A stretch of DNA of 9,677 nt, from assembly GCA_031269415.1 (NCBI GenBank), contig JAISZF010000207.1, forward strand, positions 1 to 9,677, written 5' to 3'. The stretch's first letter is position 1; each line of letters starts with the position of its first letter. This document shows, piece after piece, positions 1-7,066 of this stretch. Origin of the DNA: Clostridiales bacterium. Lineage in GTDB: Bacteria > Bacillota > Clostridia > Lachnospirales > WQUN01. A model generated the notes under the pieces. That model was not told where the DNA came from. It saw only the letters and a list, made by a program, of their open reading frames with translations, and ran no database searches. Both the position numbers and the translations under genes were made by a program.

Positions 1-1339
1 AATCCAAAACATATTGATTTCTGATAAGCGTGCCGCCACCGGCGGGCCCGGTAAGCGCCCAGTCAGGGTGGAGCCTGTATAAATCTGAATCCGGAGAAAC
101 CATCTCCGGCTCAAGCCAAAGCCCGAATCGCATGCCCAGCTTATTTATTTCTTCAGCGAGCCGTTTTAACCCTCCCTTTAATTTTTCCTCATTAACAATC
201 CAGTCGCCGAGAGATGAATTATCGTCATCTCTTTTTCCGAACCAACCGTCGTCAAGAACAAACAACTCTACCCCGAGTTTACGCGCTTCACGGGCGATTG
301 AAAGCAGCTTATCCGTATCAAAGCTGAAATATGTCGCCTCCCAATTGTTTATTAAAACGGGCCTTTTCTTTTCAAATCCGCGTATTAGGTGGCCTCGGTA
401 TAAATCATGCAATGTGCGCGTCATTTTCCCAAGACCTTCGTCGGAGTAGGTTAAGATAACCTCAGGCGCGAAAAATTCGTCTTGCGGTTCGAGTTTCCAC
501 GAAAAATTCAGCGGATTCACCCCCATAACCGCGCGAACCGCGTTGAATTGCGTAACTTCCGCCTGCGCGAAAAAATTACCGGAATATACAAAATGGAAAG
601 CGTATACCTCGCCGCTTTCCCGCGTCGCGTTTTTATTCGCGAGCGCGAAAAACGGCTGCTCCTGATGGCTTGATTCGCCGCGCGGAGAAAAAACACCCCG
701 CTTACCGTTAGCTATCGGCACACGTGTAATCGCGCGTTCACGCGCCCAAGAGCCATGCAGCGTAATCATATCAAAATCATTATTATCCATGTCAATACAG
801 CAGGACAAAACCCGATCGAGAAAAACCGGGCCGCCGCCGACGTTTTTTATCTCGACGCGGCGAGCTATTACGTCCAATCGTTCAAAAGCCGTATAAAATA
901 AAGTTATTCGCAAACCAAGGCCAGGGTCTTCGCATATTATTTCCAGTGTATCACAATCGTCAGCGGTACCAAACGTGGCGGGCAAGCCGTTTATCGGCTT
1001 TTTACCCTTATAGGTTCTATACCCTGTATACTTCACGGCACTGCCCGTGAAACCGGCCGAATCCCGCGCGGCGATGCAGCTTTCGCGAAAATCGCCCGTT
1101 CCGAAAATGGAATATTCCATAGGAAACGAATCCAGAAACGCCCCTCTGTCTCGGTTGTTCTTTGAGGGCACATAAGGAGGTTCATATATACGCGTCAAAT
1201 CGTCGGTTTTAGCGGAATTCAGCCGTTTCCCGTAATACGTGTGCCCGACAAAGCCTTCGTCGTCAACGATAGATATTATATATGATGTGCCGGACGTGTC
1301 GAGTTTGAATATTCTTTCATCCTCAAAAAAAGAAATCAT
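1..1339 (-). CDS. Alpha-galactosidase, GH36 family (partial, C-terminus outside window)
   Basis: This is a cytoplasmic-type alpha-galactosidase that would remove alpha-1,6-galactose from raffinose-family sugars or galactomannan oligosaccharides. The reading frame is open for 446 codons from the ATG at 1337-1339 to the window edge. Seen in the translation: the N-terminal beta-domain motif LHGSWARER (residues 194-202), GESSHQEQPFFAL (221-233), NNWEATYF (331-338) at the start of the TIM barrel, VLDDGWFGKRDDD (361-373), LGDW (377-380) and GLWLEPEMVSPDSDLY (406-421). These are hallmark GH36 blocks. The nucleophile Asp (KWDMNR-type motif) and acid/base Asp lie further on and cannot be checked; full-length members have about 700-745 residues. 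There is no signal peptide. The start is supported by AGGAGG four bases upstream (1344-1349). The gene is divergent from the beta-mannosidase, which fits joint use of galactomannan-type substrates. Confidence 0.93.
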   Translation of the reverse strand, partial: MISFFEDERIFKLDTSGTSYIISIVDDEGFVGHTYYGKRLNSAKTDDLTRIYEPPYVPSKNNRDRGAFLDSFPMEYSIFGTGDFRESCIAARDSAGFTGSAVKYTGYRTYKGKKPINGLPATFGTADDCDTLEIICEDPGLGLRITLFYTAFERLDVIARRVEIKNVGGGPVFLDRVLSCCIDMDNNDFDMITLHGSWARERAITRVPIANGKRGVFSPRGESSHQEQPFFALANKNATRESGEVYAFHFVYSGNFFAQAEVTQFNAVRAVMGVNPLNFSWKLEPQDEFFAPEVILTYSDEGLGKMTRTLHDLYRGHLIRGFEKKRPVLINNWEATYFSFDTDKLLSIAREARKLGVELFVLDDGWFGKRDDDNSSLGDWIVNEEKLKGGLKRLAEEINKLGMRFGLWLEPEMVSPDSDLYRLHPDWALTGPAGGGTLIRNQYVLD

Positions 1340-1365
1340 GTAACCTCCTGTTTGGGAATTTTATT

Positions 1366-1381
1366 CGCGTTAAATAACGCG
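1366..1381. promoter_or_regulatory. Perfect palindrome, candidate operator between the divergent sugar genes
   Basis: CGCGTTA-AA-TAACGCG is an inverted repeat with perfect 7-bp arms around a 2-bp centre. It lies just downstream of the predicted minus-strand -10 box, where a bound repressor would block the alpha-galactosidase transcript. A related but weaker element, GCGTTTACGC, lies at 1394-1403 within the spacer of the same promoter. The size and symmetry suit a dimeric sugar-responsive regulator (LacI or GntR type), but the regulator is not in the window and the family is not determined. Confidence 0.4.
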
Positions 1382-1388
1382 TAACTAT

Positions 1389-1417
1389 ATTCTGCGTTTA
1401 CGCGCAAGTATTGTCAA
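1389..1417 (-). promoter_or_regulatory. Predicted sigma-A promoter of the alpha-galactosidase gene
   Basis: Read on the minus strand, a consensus -35 box TTGACA (1417 to 1412) is followed after 17 bases by CAGAAT (1394 to 1389), a 4/6 match to the -10 consensus. Transcription would begin near 1382, about 43 bases before the ATG, at the edge of the palindrome at 1366-1381. It is a sequence match only. Confidence 0.6.
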
Positions 1418-1446
1418 TAGTTTTTTTGAGATAAGAATATCATAGA

Positions 1447-1475
1447 TTGTATTTCGTCCATCATTCATATATAAT
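1447..1475 (+). promoter_or_regulatory. Predicted sigma-A promoter of the beta-mannosidase gene
   Basis: TTGTAT (1447-1452, 4/6 match to the -35 consensus) is followed by a 17-base spacer and a perfect TATAAT (1470-1475). Transcription would start near 1482, giving a very short leader of about 17 bases that still contains the whole Shine-Dalgarno at 1487-1492. A run of seven T at 1421-1427 lies just upstream and could help as an UP-like AT-rich element. Confidence 0.65.
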
Positions 1476-1498
1476 AGATTCTGGATGGAGGGATACAT

Positions 1499-3940
1499 TT
1501 GTCAAAGCTTAACTTAAGCGGCGAATGGGTGTTATCTTATATTAACGCCGGCGTCCGCGAAACCCTGCCGGCTGCTGTTCCCGGTTCGGTTTATTCCGAC
1601 TTACTGGCCGGCGGCCGGATGGAGGACCCTTATTACCGCGACAATGAGCTGGTCGCGTTGAAGCTCATGGAAAATGATTATACCTATTCACGCGGCTTCG
1701 ATCTGCCGGAAGACTTTATCGGCGGCGGCGAACTGCGGCTGGTCTGCGAAGGTTTGGACACCATCGCGGACATTTCGTTGAACGGCAAGGCGGTCGGATA
1801 CGCGGATAACATGCACAGACGCTGGATTTTTGACATTAAAGACGCTGTTACGCCGGGCGAGAACACCATTGAGATAGTTCTGCGATCGCCCACAGCCTAT
1901 ATCAAAGAACAGGACGCTGTCTGTTTCGCCGACGGATCAAGCGACGCTATGCGCGGTTTTCCGCACATACGCAAGGCGCACTGCATGTTCGGCTGGGATT
2001 GGGGCGCGCGTCTGCCTGACGCGGGGATTTGGAAAGAGATTTATATTGAGTATACGCCTGTCGCCCGTATTAAACACGTGTTAATTATTCAACGGCACGA
2101 GGACGGGTTGGCGATGTTGGATATTAAACTGGAAATAGCGAATATATCCGGAGAGATGCTCAGTTTTAAAGCTGAGGTGGTAAGCCCCTGCGGCGAGACA
2201 TATTCGACTGTATTCGAGGGTGAAGAGGGAACATTGGCTATTGACCGCCCCGAACTCTGGTATCCCAACGGTTATGGCTCGCAGCCGCTGTACGCGATAA
2301 AAGTGAGTCTGTGCTCTGGAAATGAAATTATAGATACTTGGGAAAGGCGTATAGGTCTGCGTACACTTACCGTTAAGCGCGAAAGGGATCAATGGGGCGA
2401 GAGCTTCGAATTCAATGTAAACGGTATATCCATCTTCGCCATGGGCGCCGACTATATCCCCGAAGATCACATACTGCCGCGCATGACGCCGGAGCGCACG
2501 CGAATCCTGCTGGAAGACTGCGCGCGGGCTAATATGAACTGTGTACGCGTATGGGGCGGGGCCTTTTATCCGTTTGACTGCTTCTATGATATCTGTGACG
2601 AGCTGGGCCTGATTGTCTGGGAAGATTTTATGTTTGCCTGCGCGGTTATTGAACTAACCCCGGCCATGAAGGAAAACATTCGCCTGGAAATAATCGACAA
2701 TATCAAGCGTCTGCGCCATCACGCCTCGCTGGGGCTGTTCTGCGGCAATAATGAAATGGAATGGCAGATCGGCTTTAAGGGCTGGAGATTTACGCCTAAG
2801 CAGTACGGCGATTATTTCCGGATGTATGAGTCTATGTTCCCTGAACTGACGGCGGAATACGCGCCGCAAACGTTCTATTGGCCGGCTTCGCCGTCTTCCG
2901 GAGGCGCTTTTGACGAACCTAACGACGAAAATCGGGGCGACGCCCATTACTGGGATGTATGGCACGGCGCCAAGCCCTTTACCGCGTACCGTAATTTTCA
3001 TTTCAGGTTTGTGTCGGAATTCGGCTTTCAGTCATTCCCGGATATCAAGACCATAGAGTGTTTTACCTTGCCCGAGGATCGCAATGTATTCTCATATGTG
3101 ATGGAGAAACATCAGAGGAACGCCTCGGCCAACTGCGCTATATTGAAGTACCTAGGGCAGACATTTCTGTATCCCTCTGATTTCAAGACATTGATATACG
3201 CGTCGCAGCTTTTGCAGGCGGAGGCTGTCAAATACGGTGTGGAACATTTCCGGCGAAACCGCGGCCGCTGCATGGGCGCGATCTACTGGCAGCTCAATGA
3301 TTGCTGGCCTGTCGCCTCTTGGGCGTCCGTTGACTATTTCGGGCGCTGGAAAGCCCTGCACTACTATGCCAAACGCTTCTTCGCGCCGATTCTGCTCTCC
3401 GCGAAGGAAGAAGGCTTCTTAACGCAGGGCGCGGATGTGAACAGTGAGCCGTTTGATTATAAGAAAAGCGTAGCTCTGTCCGTTGCCAACGAAACGTTAA
3501 ACACAACAACAGTCGAGGTCTGCTGGACGCTGCGGACGCCGGACGCGGGTATCGTGTATAAAGGCTCTCGTGAAATTTCCGTAAGTCCGCTGACGAGCGT
3601 CTGGATGGAGGAAATGGATTTCGGAGAAGCGGATATGTATGGGAATTATGTCAGCTTTGAGTTGAAGCGTAATAATGAGATTATCTCCGAAGGCACGGTT
3701 CTGTTCTGCCCGCCCAAACATTTCCGATTTGTGGATCCCAAGCTGAAGGTTCAAGCCGCTGGTGACACAATCACCGTAAGCGCCGAAGCGTACGCCAAGT
3801 CGGTCGAAATATACGGCGACGACAGTGATTTCCTCCTGAGCGATAATTTTTTTGACATGAACGCCGGTGAGAAGAGCGTGAGAATTCTGCGCGGCGAAGC
3901 GGGAAGCGCGCGTGTGAGAAGCGTGTATGATATCAGGTAA
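1499..3940 (+). CDS. Beta-mannosidase-type glycoside hydrolase, GH2 family (813 aa)
   Basis: A complete GH2 enzyme, most likely an exo-beta-mannosidase releasing mannose from the non-reducing end of beta-1,4-manno-oligosaccharides or the N-glycan core, acting in the cytoplasm (no signal peptide). Seen: an N-terminal sugar-binding beta-domain (about 1-185) with the beta-mannosidase signature FGWDWGARLP (164-173); an Ig-like domain (about 190-290); and a TIM barrel with GADYIPEDHILPR (316-328) and NCVRVWGGAFY (347-357). The acid/base Glu is E419 in CGNNE, and the probable nucleophile is E507 in FVSEFGFQSFP. YWQLNDCWPVASWAS (596-610) and C-terminal beta-domains follow. The start is a TTG with GGAGGG six bases upstream (1487-1492); no in-frame ATG offers a better start. 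Length is usual for bacterial members. It has its own promoter and a strong terminator, so it is probably monocistronic. Exact substrate is inferred from motifs. Confidence 0.93.
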   Translation: MSKLNLSGEWVLSYINAGVRETLPAAVPGSVYSDLLAGGRMEDPYYRDNELVALKLMENDYTYSRGFDLPEDFIGGGELRLVCEGLDTIADISLNGKAVGYADNMHRRWIFDIKDAVTPGENTIEIVLRSPTAYIKEQDAVCFADGSSDAMRGFPHIRKAHCMFGWDWGARLPDAGIWKEIYIEYTPVARIKHVLIIQRHEDGLAMLDIKLEIANISGEMLSFKAEVVSPCGETYSTVFEGEEGTLAIDRPELWYPNGYGSQPLYAIKVSLCSGNEIIDTWERRIGLRTLTVKRERDQWGESFEFNVNGISIFAMGADYIPEDHILPRMTPERTRILLEDCARANMNCVRVWGGAFYPFDCFYDICDELGLIVWEDFMFACAVIELTPAMKENIRLEIIDNIKRLRHHASLGLFCGNNEMEWQIGFKGWRFTPKQYGDYFRMYESMFPELTAEYAPQTFYWPASPSSGGAFDEPNDENRGDAHYWDVWHGAKPFTAYRNFHFRFVSEFGFQSFPDIKTIECFTLPEDRNVFSYVMEKHQRNASANCAILKYLGQTFLYPSDFKTLIYASQLLQAEAVKYGVEHFRRNRGRCMGAIYWQLNDCWPVASWASVDYFGRWKALHYYAKRFFAPILLSAKEEGFLTQGADVNSEPFDYKKSVALSVANETLNTTTVEVCWTLRTPDAGIVYKGSREISVSPLTSVWMEEMDFGEADMYGNYVSFELKRNNEIISEGTVLFCPPKHFRFVDPKLKVQAAGDTITVSAEAYAKSVEIYGDDSDFLLSDNFFDMNAGEKSVRILRGEAGSARVRSVYDIR

Positions 3941-3950
3941 TTAACCAAAG

Positions 3951-3990
3951 AACAGCCCTTAACGGTTTCCGTTGAGGGCTGTTTCTTATT
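3951..3990 (+). terminator. Rho-independent terminator after the beta-mannosidase gene
   Basis: Arms at 3951-3965 and 3969-3983 pair over 15 positions (one T-G wobble) around a TTT loop, starting 11 bases after the stop codon and running into a T-rich tract (TTTCTTATTTG). The A-rich bases before the left arm are too few to make it convincingly bidirectional. It separates the sugar gene from the downstream kinase operon. Confidence 0.9.
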
Positions 3991-4009
3991 TGTTGGTAAC
4001 ACTATCTCC

Positions 4010-4038
4010 TTGACAGAATCAGCGCTTATTAGTATTCT
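4010..4038 (+). promoter_or_regulatory. Predicted sigma-A promoter of the kinase-TerY-PP2C-Sel1 operon
   Basis: A consensus -35 box TTGACA (4010-4015) is followed after 17 bases by TATTCT (4033-4038, 4/6 match). It lies directly after the mannosidase terminator and about 70 bases upstream of the kinase start, leaving a leader of roughly 65 bases. No other comparable promoter was found ahead of the later genes, so it probably drives all four, and possibly purE. Confidence 0.6.
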
Positions 4039-4070
4039 TATGTATATATGTTACAATTTCGATAGATATT

Positions 4071-4104
4071 CGCATCCATGCGACAGATACCATCTCGGGG
4101 GTAT
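4071..4104 (+). promoter_or_regulatory. Leader with two short inverted repeats over the kinase ribosome binding site
   Basis: CGCAT-CC-ATGCG (4071-4082) is a perfect 5-bp inverted repeat. Directly after it, ATACC (4087-4091) can pair with GGTAT (4100-4104), which would tie up part of the GGGGGT Shine-Dalgarno at 4097-4102. These could be an operator and a translation-modulating hairpin, but stems this short may be chance. Confidence 0.25.
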
Positions 4105-4110
4105 ATCAGT

Positions 4111-5445
4111 ATGATTGAATTTGACATAGGAACCAAAATAGCGCTGGAATCCGGCGGGGAATTGGAAATACTGCAAGTGCTGGGCGACGGCGGGCAGGGT
4201 ACTGTATATAAGGCCGCGTATTCGTCGCGGGAATACGCCTTGAAGTGGTATAAGCTGGAATATCTCAAGGACTTGGAGTCCAAGGGAATTTTAGATAAAT
4301 TCAAGGAGAATATCCGCGAGAATATCAAAAATGGGCCGCCCAGCGATAAATTCATCTGGCCGTTAATGCTCGCCGCCGACCACGAAGACAGCTTCGGTTA
4401 CCTGATGGCACTTAAACCGGATAATTATCAGGACTTCACGGATATATTCAATATGCGTGACAAGTTCGGTAACAAAGTGGAATTCAGGGACTTAAGGGCA
4501 GCGGTAAACAGCACGCTCAACATAGTCGAAGCGTTCAAGATCCTGCACCGTTCCGGCTACACCTATCTGGACTTGAACGACGGCAATTTCTTCATAAATA
4601 CCCAGAACGGCGACGTACTGGTCTGCGATAATGACAACGCGACGGCCTCGCCGATAATCAACATCGGAAAGCCCGGATACATGGCTCCGGAACTGGTTCG
4701 CGGCGATAAGGGCGTAAATTCCTCGGCGCTGACCGATTACCATTCGCTGGCGGTGGTGCTGTTTAAGCTGCTGATCCGGCACGATCCGCTTATGGGAAAG
4801 AACTATGTAAAAAGTGTGTGTATATCCGCGGAAAAGGAACGGGAACTCTACGGAACGAATCCGGTGTTTATATTTGACCCGAACGATGATTCTAACCGAC
4901 CGGTGCTGAACATCCACGCCAACCCGATTAATCTGTGGCCGCTTTATCCGGTGTTCATACAAAGCGCCTTTGTACAGTCATTTTCGGAAGGCATGAAGCG
5001 GCCCGGGAAACGACTTACGGAATACGAATGGACAAAGGTTCTGGTTAAGCTGCGCGACGACGTTATTACCTGCGTTTGCGGAACAGGCATGTTCCTGAGC
5101 GGACTGGATTCGCATGAATTGATCGAATGCCCGCGCTGCGGTCATACTTACGAGTACCCCAGCCATTTAGAATTTGAGGATTTCCGCGTTAACATTTTCC
5201 CCGGAAACGAGATCCTGAACTGTCACATATACGGCGGCGAGGATTATAAAACCGTCGAGGGGAAAGTAGTGAGAAGCCGGAATAACCACACCCGCTTGGG
5301 CATTAAGAATCTCTCCGAAAGATCTTGGCGGGTCAGTCATCCCAATGGTGAGGTTGAAGAGATTACTCCCGATAAGATAGCGGTATCACAGCCCGGTTTA
5401 GCGATAGAATTCGCGGTCGGCGCAACCGCTCAGGTTATAGACTAA
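4111..5445 (+). CDS. Protein kinase with C-terminal zinc ribbon, TerY-P triad kinase (444 aa)
   Basis: A Hanks-type protein kinase that would phosphorylate Ser/Thr on partner proteins; soluble, with no transmembrane segment. Seen: glycine loop LGDGGQGTVYKA (24-35), ATP-binding Lys K45 in YALKWYK, catalytic loop YLDLNDGNF (152-160) with D154 and N159, DND (173-175) in place of DFG, and MAPE (191-194). The HRD His/Arg are replaced by Tyr-Leu. A CxC...CxxC zinc ribbon follows (C321, C323, C340, C343), then a beta-rich tail (about 350-444) ending in VGATAQVID. The chosen start has GGGGGT nine bases or so upstream; the in-frame ATG at 4078 has no ribosome site and would add 11 residues. First gene of the operon, 24 bp before the vWA gene. 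Kinases with zinc ribbons beside TerY-vWA and PP2C genes are typical of the TerY phosphorylation triad. The targets are unknown. Confidence 0.88.
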   Translation: MIEFDIGTKIALESGGELEILQVLGDGGQGTVYKAAYSSREYALKWYKLEYLKDLESKGILDKFKENIRENIKNGPPSDKFIWPLMLAADHEDSFGYLMALKPDNYQDFTDIFNMRDKFGNKVEFRDLRAAVNSTLNIVEAFKILHRSGYTYLDLNDGNFFINTQNGDVLVCDNDNATASPIINIGKPGYMAPELVRGDKGVNSSALTDYHSLAVVLFKLLIRHDPLMGKNYVKSVCISAEKERELYGTNPVFIFDPNDDSNRPVLNIHANPINLWPLYPVFIQSAFVQSFSEGMKRPGKRLTEYEWTKVLVKLRDDVITCVCGTGMFLSGLDSHELIECPRCGHTYEYPSHLEFEDFRVNIFPGNEILNCHIYGGEDYKTVEGKVVRSRNNHTRLGIKNLSERSWRVSHPNGEVEEITPDKIAVSQPGLAIEFAVGATAQVID

Positions 5446-5469
5446 TCTGCTGAACTTAGGAGGACTATT

Positions 5470-6228
5470 ATGGCGCGAGCGATCAATCCTTTGGAAGTGG
5501 CTGTAGAACCCGCTAAAAAGGAATTGGTTATATTCTTTATTATTGACAGATCCGGCAGCATGAGCGGAACAAAGATTGGAGCGGTTAATACGGCGATAAG
5601 GGAAGTATTGCCTGTGCTGAGGGGCATAGGCGGCTCGGACGCCAACATAAAGATAGCCGTACTGGGCTTTTCCACCGAAGCCCATTGGATATCTCCTCCT
5701 GTTTCAGCGGAAGAGTTTATGTGGGAAGATATTAACGCGGTCGGCTGGACGGACTTCGGCGCGGCTCTCAACAGGCTGTGCGAAAAGATGTCGCGTAGGG
5801 AATTTCTGAACTCCAGCACGGGGTACGCCGCGCCCGTGTGTATCCTGATGTCGGATGGGCAGCCTACTGACTCGTGGCTTGCGCCGCTGGAACTGCTGAG
5901 GCAGAATAACTGGTTTAAGCTGGCCACGAAGATCGCGATCGCGATCGGCAACGACGCGGACAAAAGGGTTTTAACGGAATTCACGGGCAATCCTCAGGCT
6001 GTTCTGGTTTCGCACAGCCCGGAGGATCTCAAAAAACTTATTAAGATCGTAACCCTGACATCCAGCCAGATCGGCAGCAAGAACACCGCGATCAATGTCA
6101 CAAACGTGTTTAATGACAGAAACGCGGCGGCGCGGGAATTTACGGTATCCGCGATAACCACTTCCATGCGGGGCGACCCCGACCTGGCCGTTAACCTGTA
6201 TGACGATGAAATAGACGACGACTTTTAA
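5470..6228 (+). CDS. TerY-like von Willebrand factor A domain protein (252 aa)
   Basis: A soluble vWA-domain protein of the TerY type, expected to bind protein ligands through a divalent metal. The metal ion-dependent adhesion site is complete: DRSGS (26-30) after the hydrophobic strand LVIFFII, T94 in WTDFG, and D129 in CILMSDGQPTD. The domain covers about 17-200; the tail (200-252) ends in the acidic run DDEIDDDF. It starts at an ATG with a perfect AGGAGG six bases upstream (5458-5463), the strongest ribosome site in the operon, suggesting high expression relative to its neighbours. It sits between the kinase (24 bp upstream) and the PP2C phosphatase (1 bp downstream). In known TerY-P triads the vWA protein is thought to be the platform or substrate controlled by the opposing kinase and phosphatase. 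That role is inferred from family context. Confidence 0.9.
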   Translation: MARAINPLEVAVEPAKKELVIFFIIDRSGSMSGTKIGAVNTAIREVLPVLRGIGGSDANIKIAVLGFSTEAHWISPPVSAEEFMWEDINAVGWTDFGAALNRLCEKMSRREFLNSSTGYAAPVCILMSDGQPTDSWLAPLELLRQNNWFKLATKIAIAIGNDADKRVLTEFTGNPQAVLVSHSPEDLKKLIKIVTLTSSQIGSKNTAINVTNVFNDRNAAAREFTVSAITTSMRGDPDLAVNLYDDEIDDDF

Positions 6229-6229
6229 T

Positions 6230-7054
6230 ATGTTTAAGGGATACAGCATTTCCGCGAAGGGCGCGAGCCATGTTACAAGAGACGTTGTCTGCCAGGATCA
6301 CTCCGGATACGCTCGCGGCGGCAATTACTGCGCCGCCGCGGTAAGCGACGGACATGGAAGCGAGCGTCATTTCCGCAGCGGCGTGGGCGCGGAGGCCGCG
6401 GTGAATATCGCGCTGGAAGCGGTAAAGGAACTCATCTCCAATGAGGAGGAATTTATCCCCTTCATGGAACGGCGTTATCAAACCGTGCTTAAACAATTAG
6501 CCGGATATATCTCCGCCAAATGGGTAGACGAGGTCGTAGCCCATTTTAATGATAACCCCATACTGGAAACAGAACAGAAAGCTTATGAGGAATATTACCT
6601 CAGCGATAATAATGACTCGGAACGGAATATAACCACCATGTACGGCGCGACGCTGATTGTAGGCGCTATTACGGAGTCTTACGCGTTCGCGGTTCAGATC
6701 GGCGATGGCGCGTGCGTTGTTGAACAGCGTGACGGCTATTGCTTTATACCGCCGTCTACCATAGACGAGCGATTATTTCTGGGGTACACCACTTCTCTGT
6801 GTGACGCCAACGCTCTGAACAATTTTCGTTTCTATTACAGTGAGGACATCCCCCAGGCAATTGTGCTGTCTACTGACGGGGTTGTGGATTCATACAGCAA
6901 GGACGATTTTCTGAGATTCAATAAAGTTCTTTGTGATTTGTTTGTCCAAAACTATGATGAGGCGTGCGCGAATTTATCAGACTGGCTGCCCAAGCTTTCA
7001 GCGCGGGGGAGCAAGGACGATATGTCGGTAGCCGGCGTGTTCCGGACGGAATAA
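6230..7054 (+). CDS. PP2C-family protein phosphatase, TerY-P triad phosphatase (274 aa)
   Basis: A metal-dependent Ser/Thr protein phosphatase that would reverse phosphorylation by the upstream kinase. Seen: QDH (22-24), AVSDGHGSERH (37-47) with metal ligand D40, MYGATL (137-142), QIGDGACVV (156-164), LSTDGVVDSY (213-222) with D216, and SKDDMSVAGVF (261-271) with D263. All main PP2C metal-binding acids are present, so it should be active. An insert-like helical stretch of about 65 residues (66-130) separates the first two core blocks, as in other PP2C_2-type proteins. There is no signal peptide or membrane segment. The ATG begins one base after the vWA stop codon and lacks a clear Shine-Dalgarno, so translation is probably coupled to the vWA gene, keeping the two at a set ratio. 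Confidence 0.9.
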   Translation: MFKGYSISAKGASHVTRDVVCQDHSGYARGGNYCAAAVSDGHGSERHFRSGVGAEAAVNIALEAVKELISNEEEFIPFMERRYQTVLKQLAGYISAKWVDEVVAHFNDNPILETEQKAYEEYYLSDNNDSERNITTMYGATLIVGAITESYAFAVQIGDGACVVEQRDGYCFIPPSTIDERLFLGYTTSLCDANALNNFRFYYSEDIPQAIVLSTDGVVDSYSKDDFLRFNKVLCDLFVQNYDEACANLSDWLPKLSARGSKDDMSVAGVFRTE

Positions 7055-7066
7055 ACGGGGGTTTTT

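Noticed and set aside
30..449. A 139-codon plus-strand open frame
   Set aside because: It is antisense to the GH36 alpha-galactosidase, whose catalytic-barrel motifs are coded on the minus strand in the same bases.
4033..4057. Second possible -10 box TACAAT (4052-4057) for the kinase operon
   Set aside because: The matching -35 position reads TTAGTA, much weaker than TTGACA at 4010-4015 paired with TATTCT.
4078..4110. Upstream in-frame ATG for the kinase, adding 11 residues
   Set aside because: No ribosome binding site precedes it and the added residues have no kinase similarity; the ATG at 4111 has GGGGGT at suitable spacing.
5931..5947. GATCGCGATCGCGATCG palindromic run, considered as a repeat or methylation/uptake site
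   Set aside because: It is a single occurrence inside the vWA gene and simply encodes the alternating KIAIAIG strand residues.
5442..5990. A 182-codon open frame on the minus strand
   Set aside because: It is fully antisense to the TerY-like vWA gene, whose MIDAS motifs are intact, and shows no family features.
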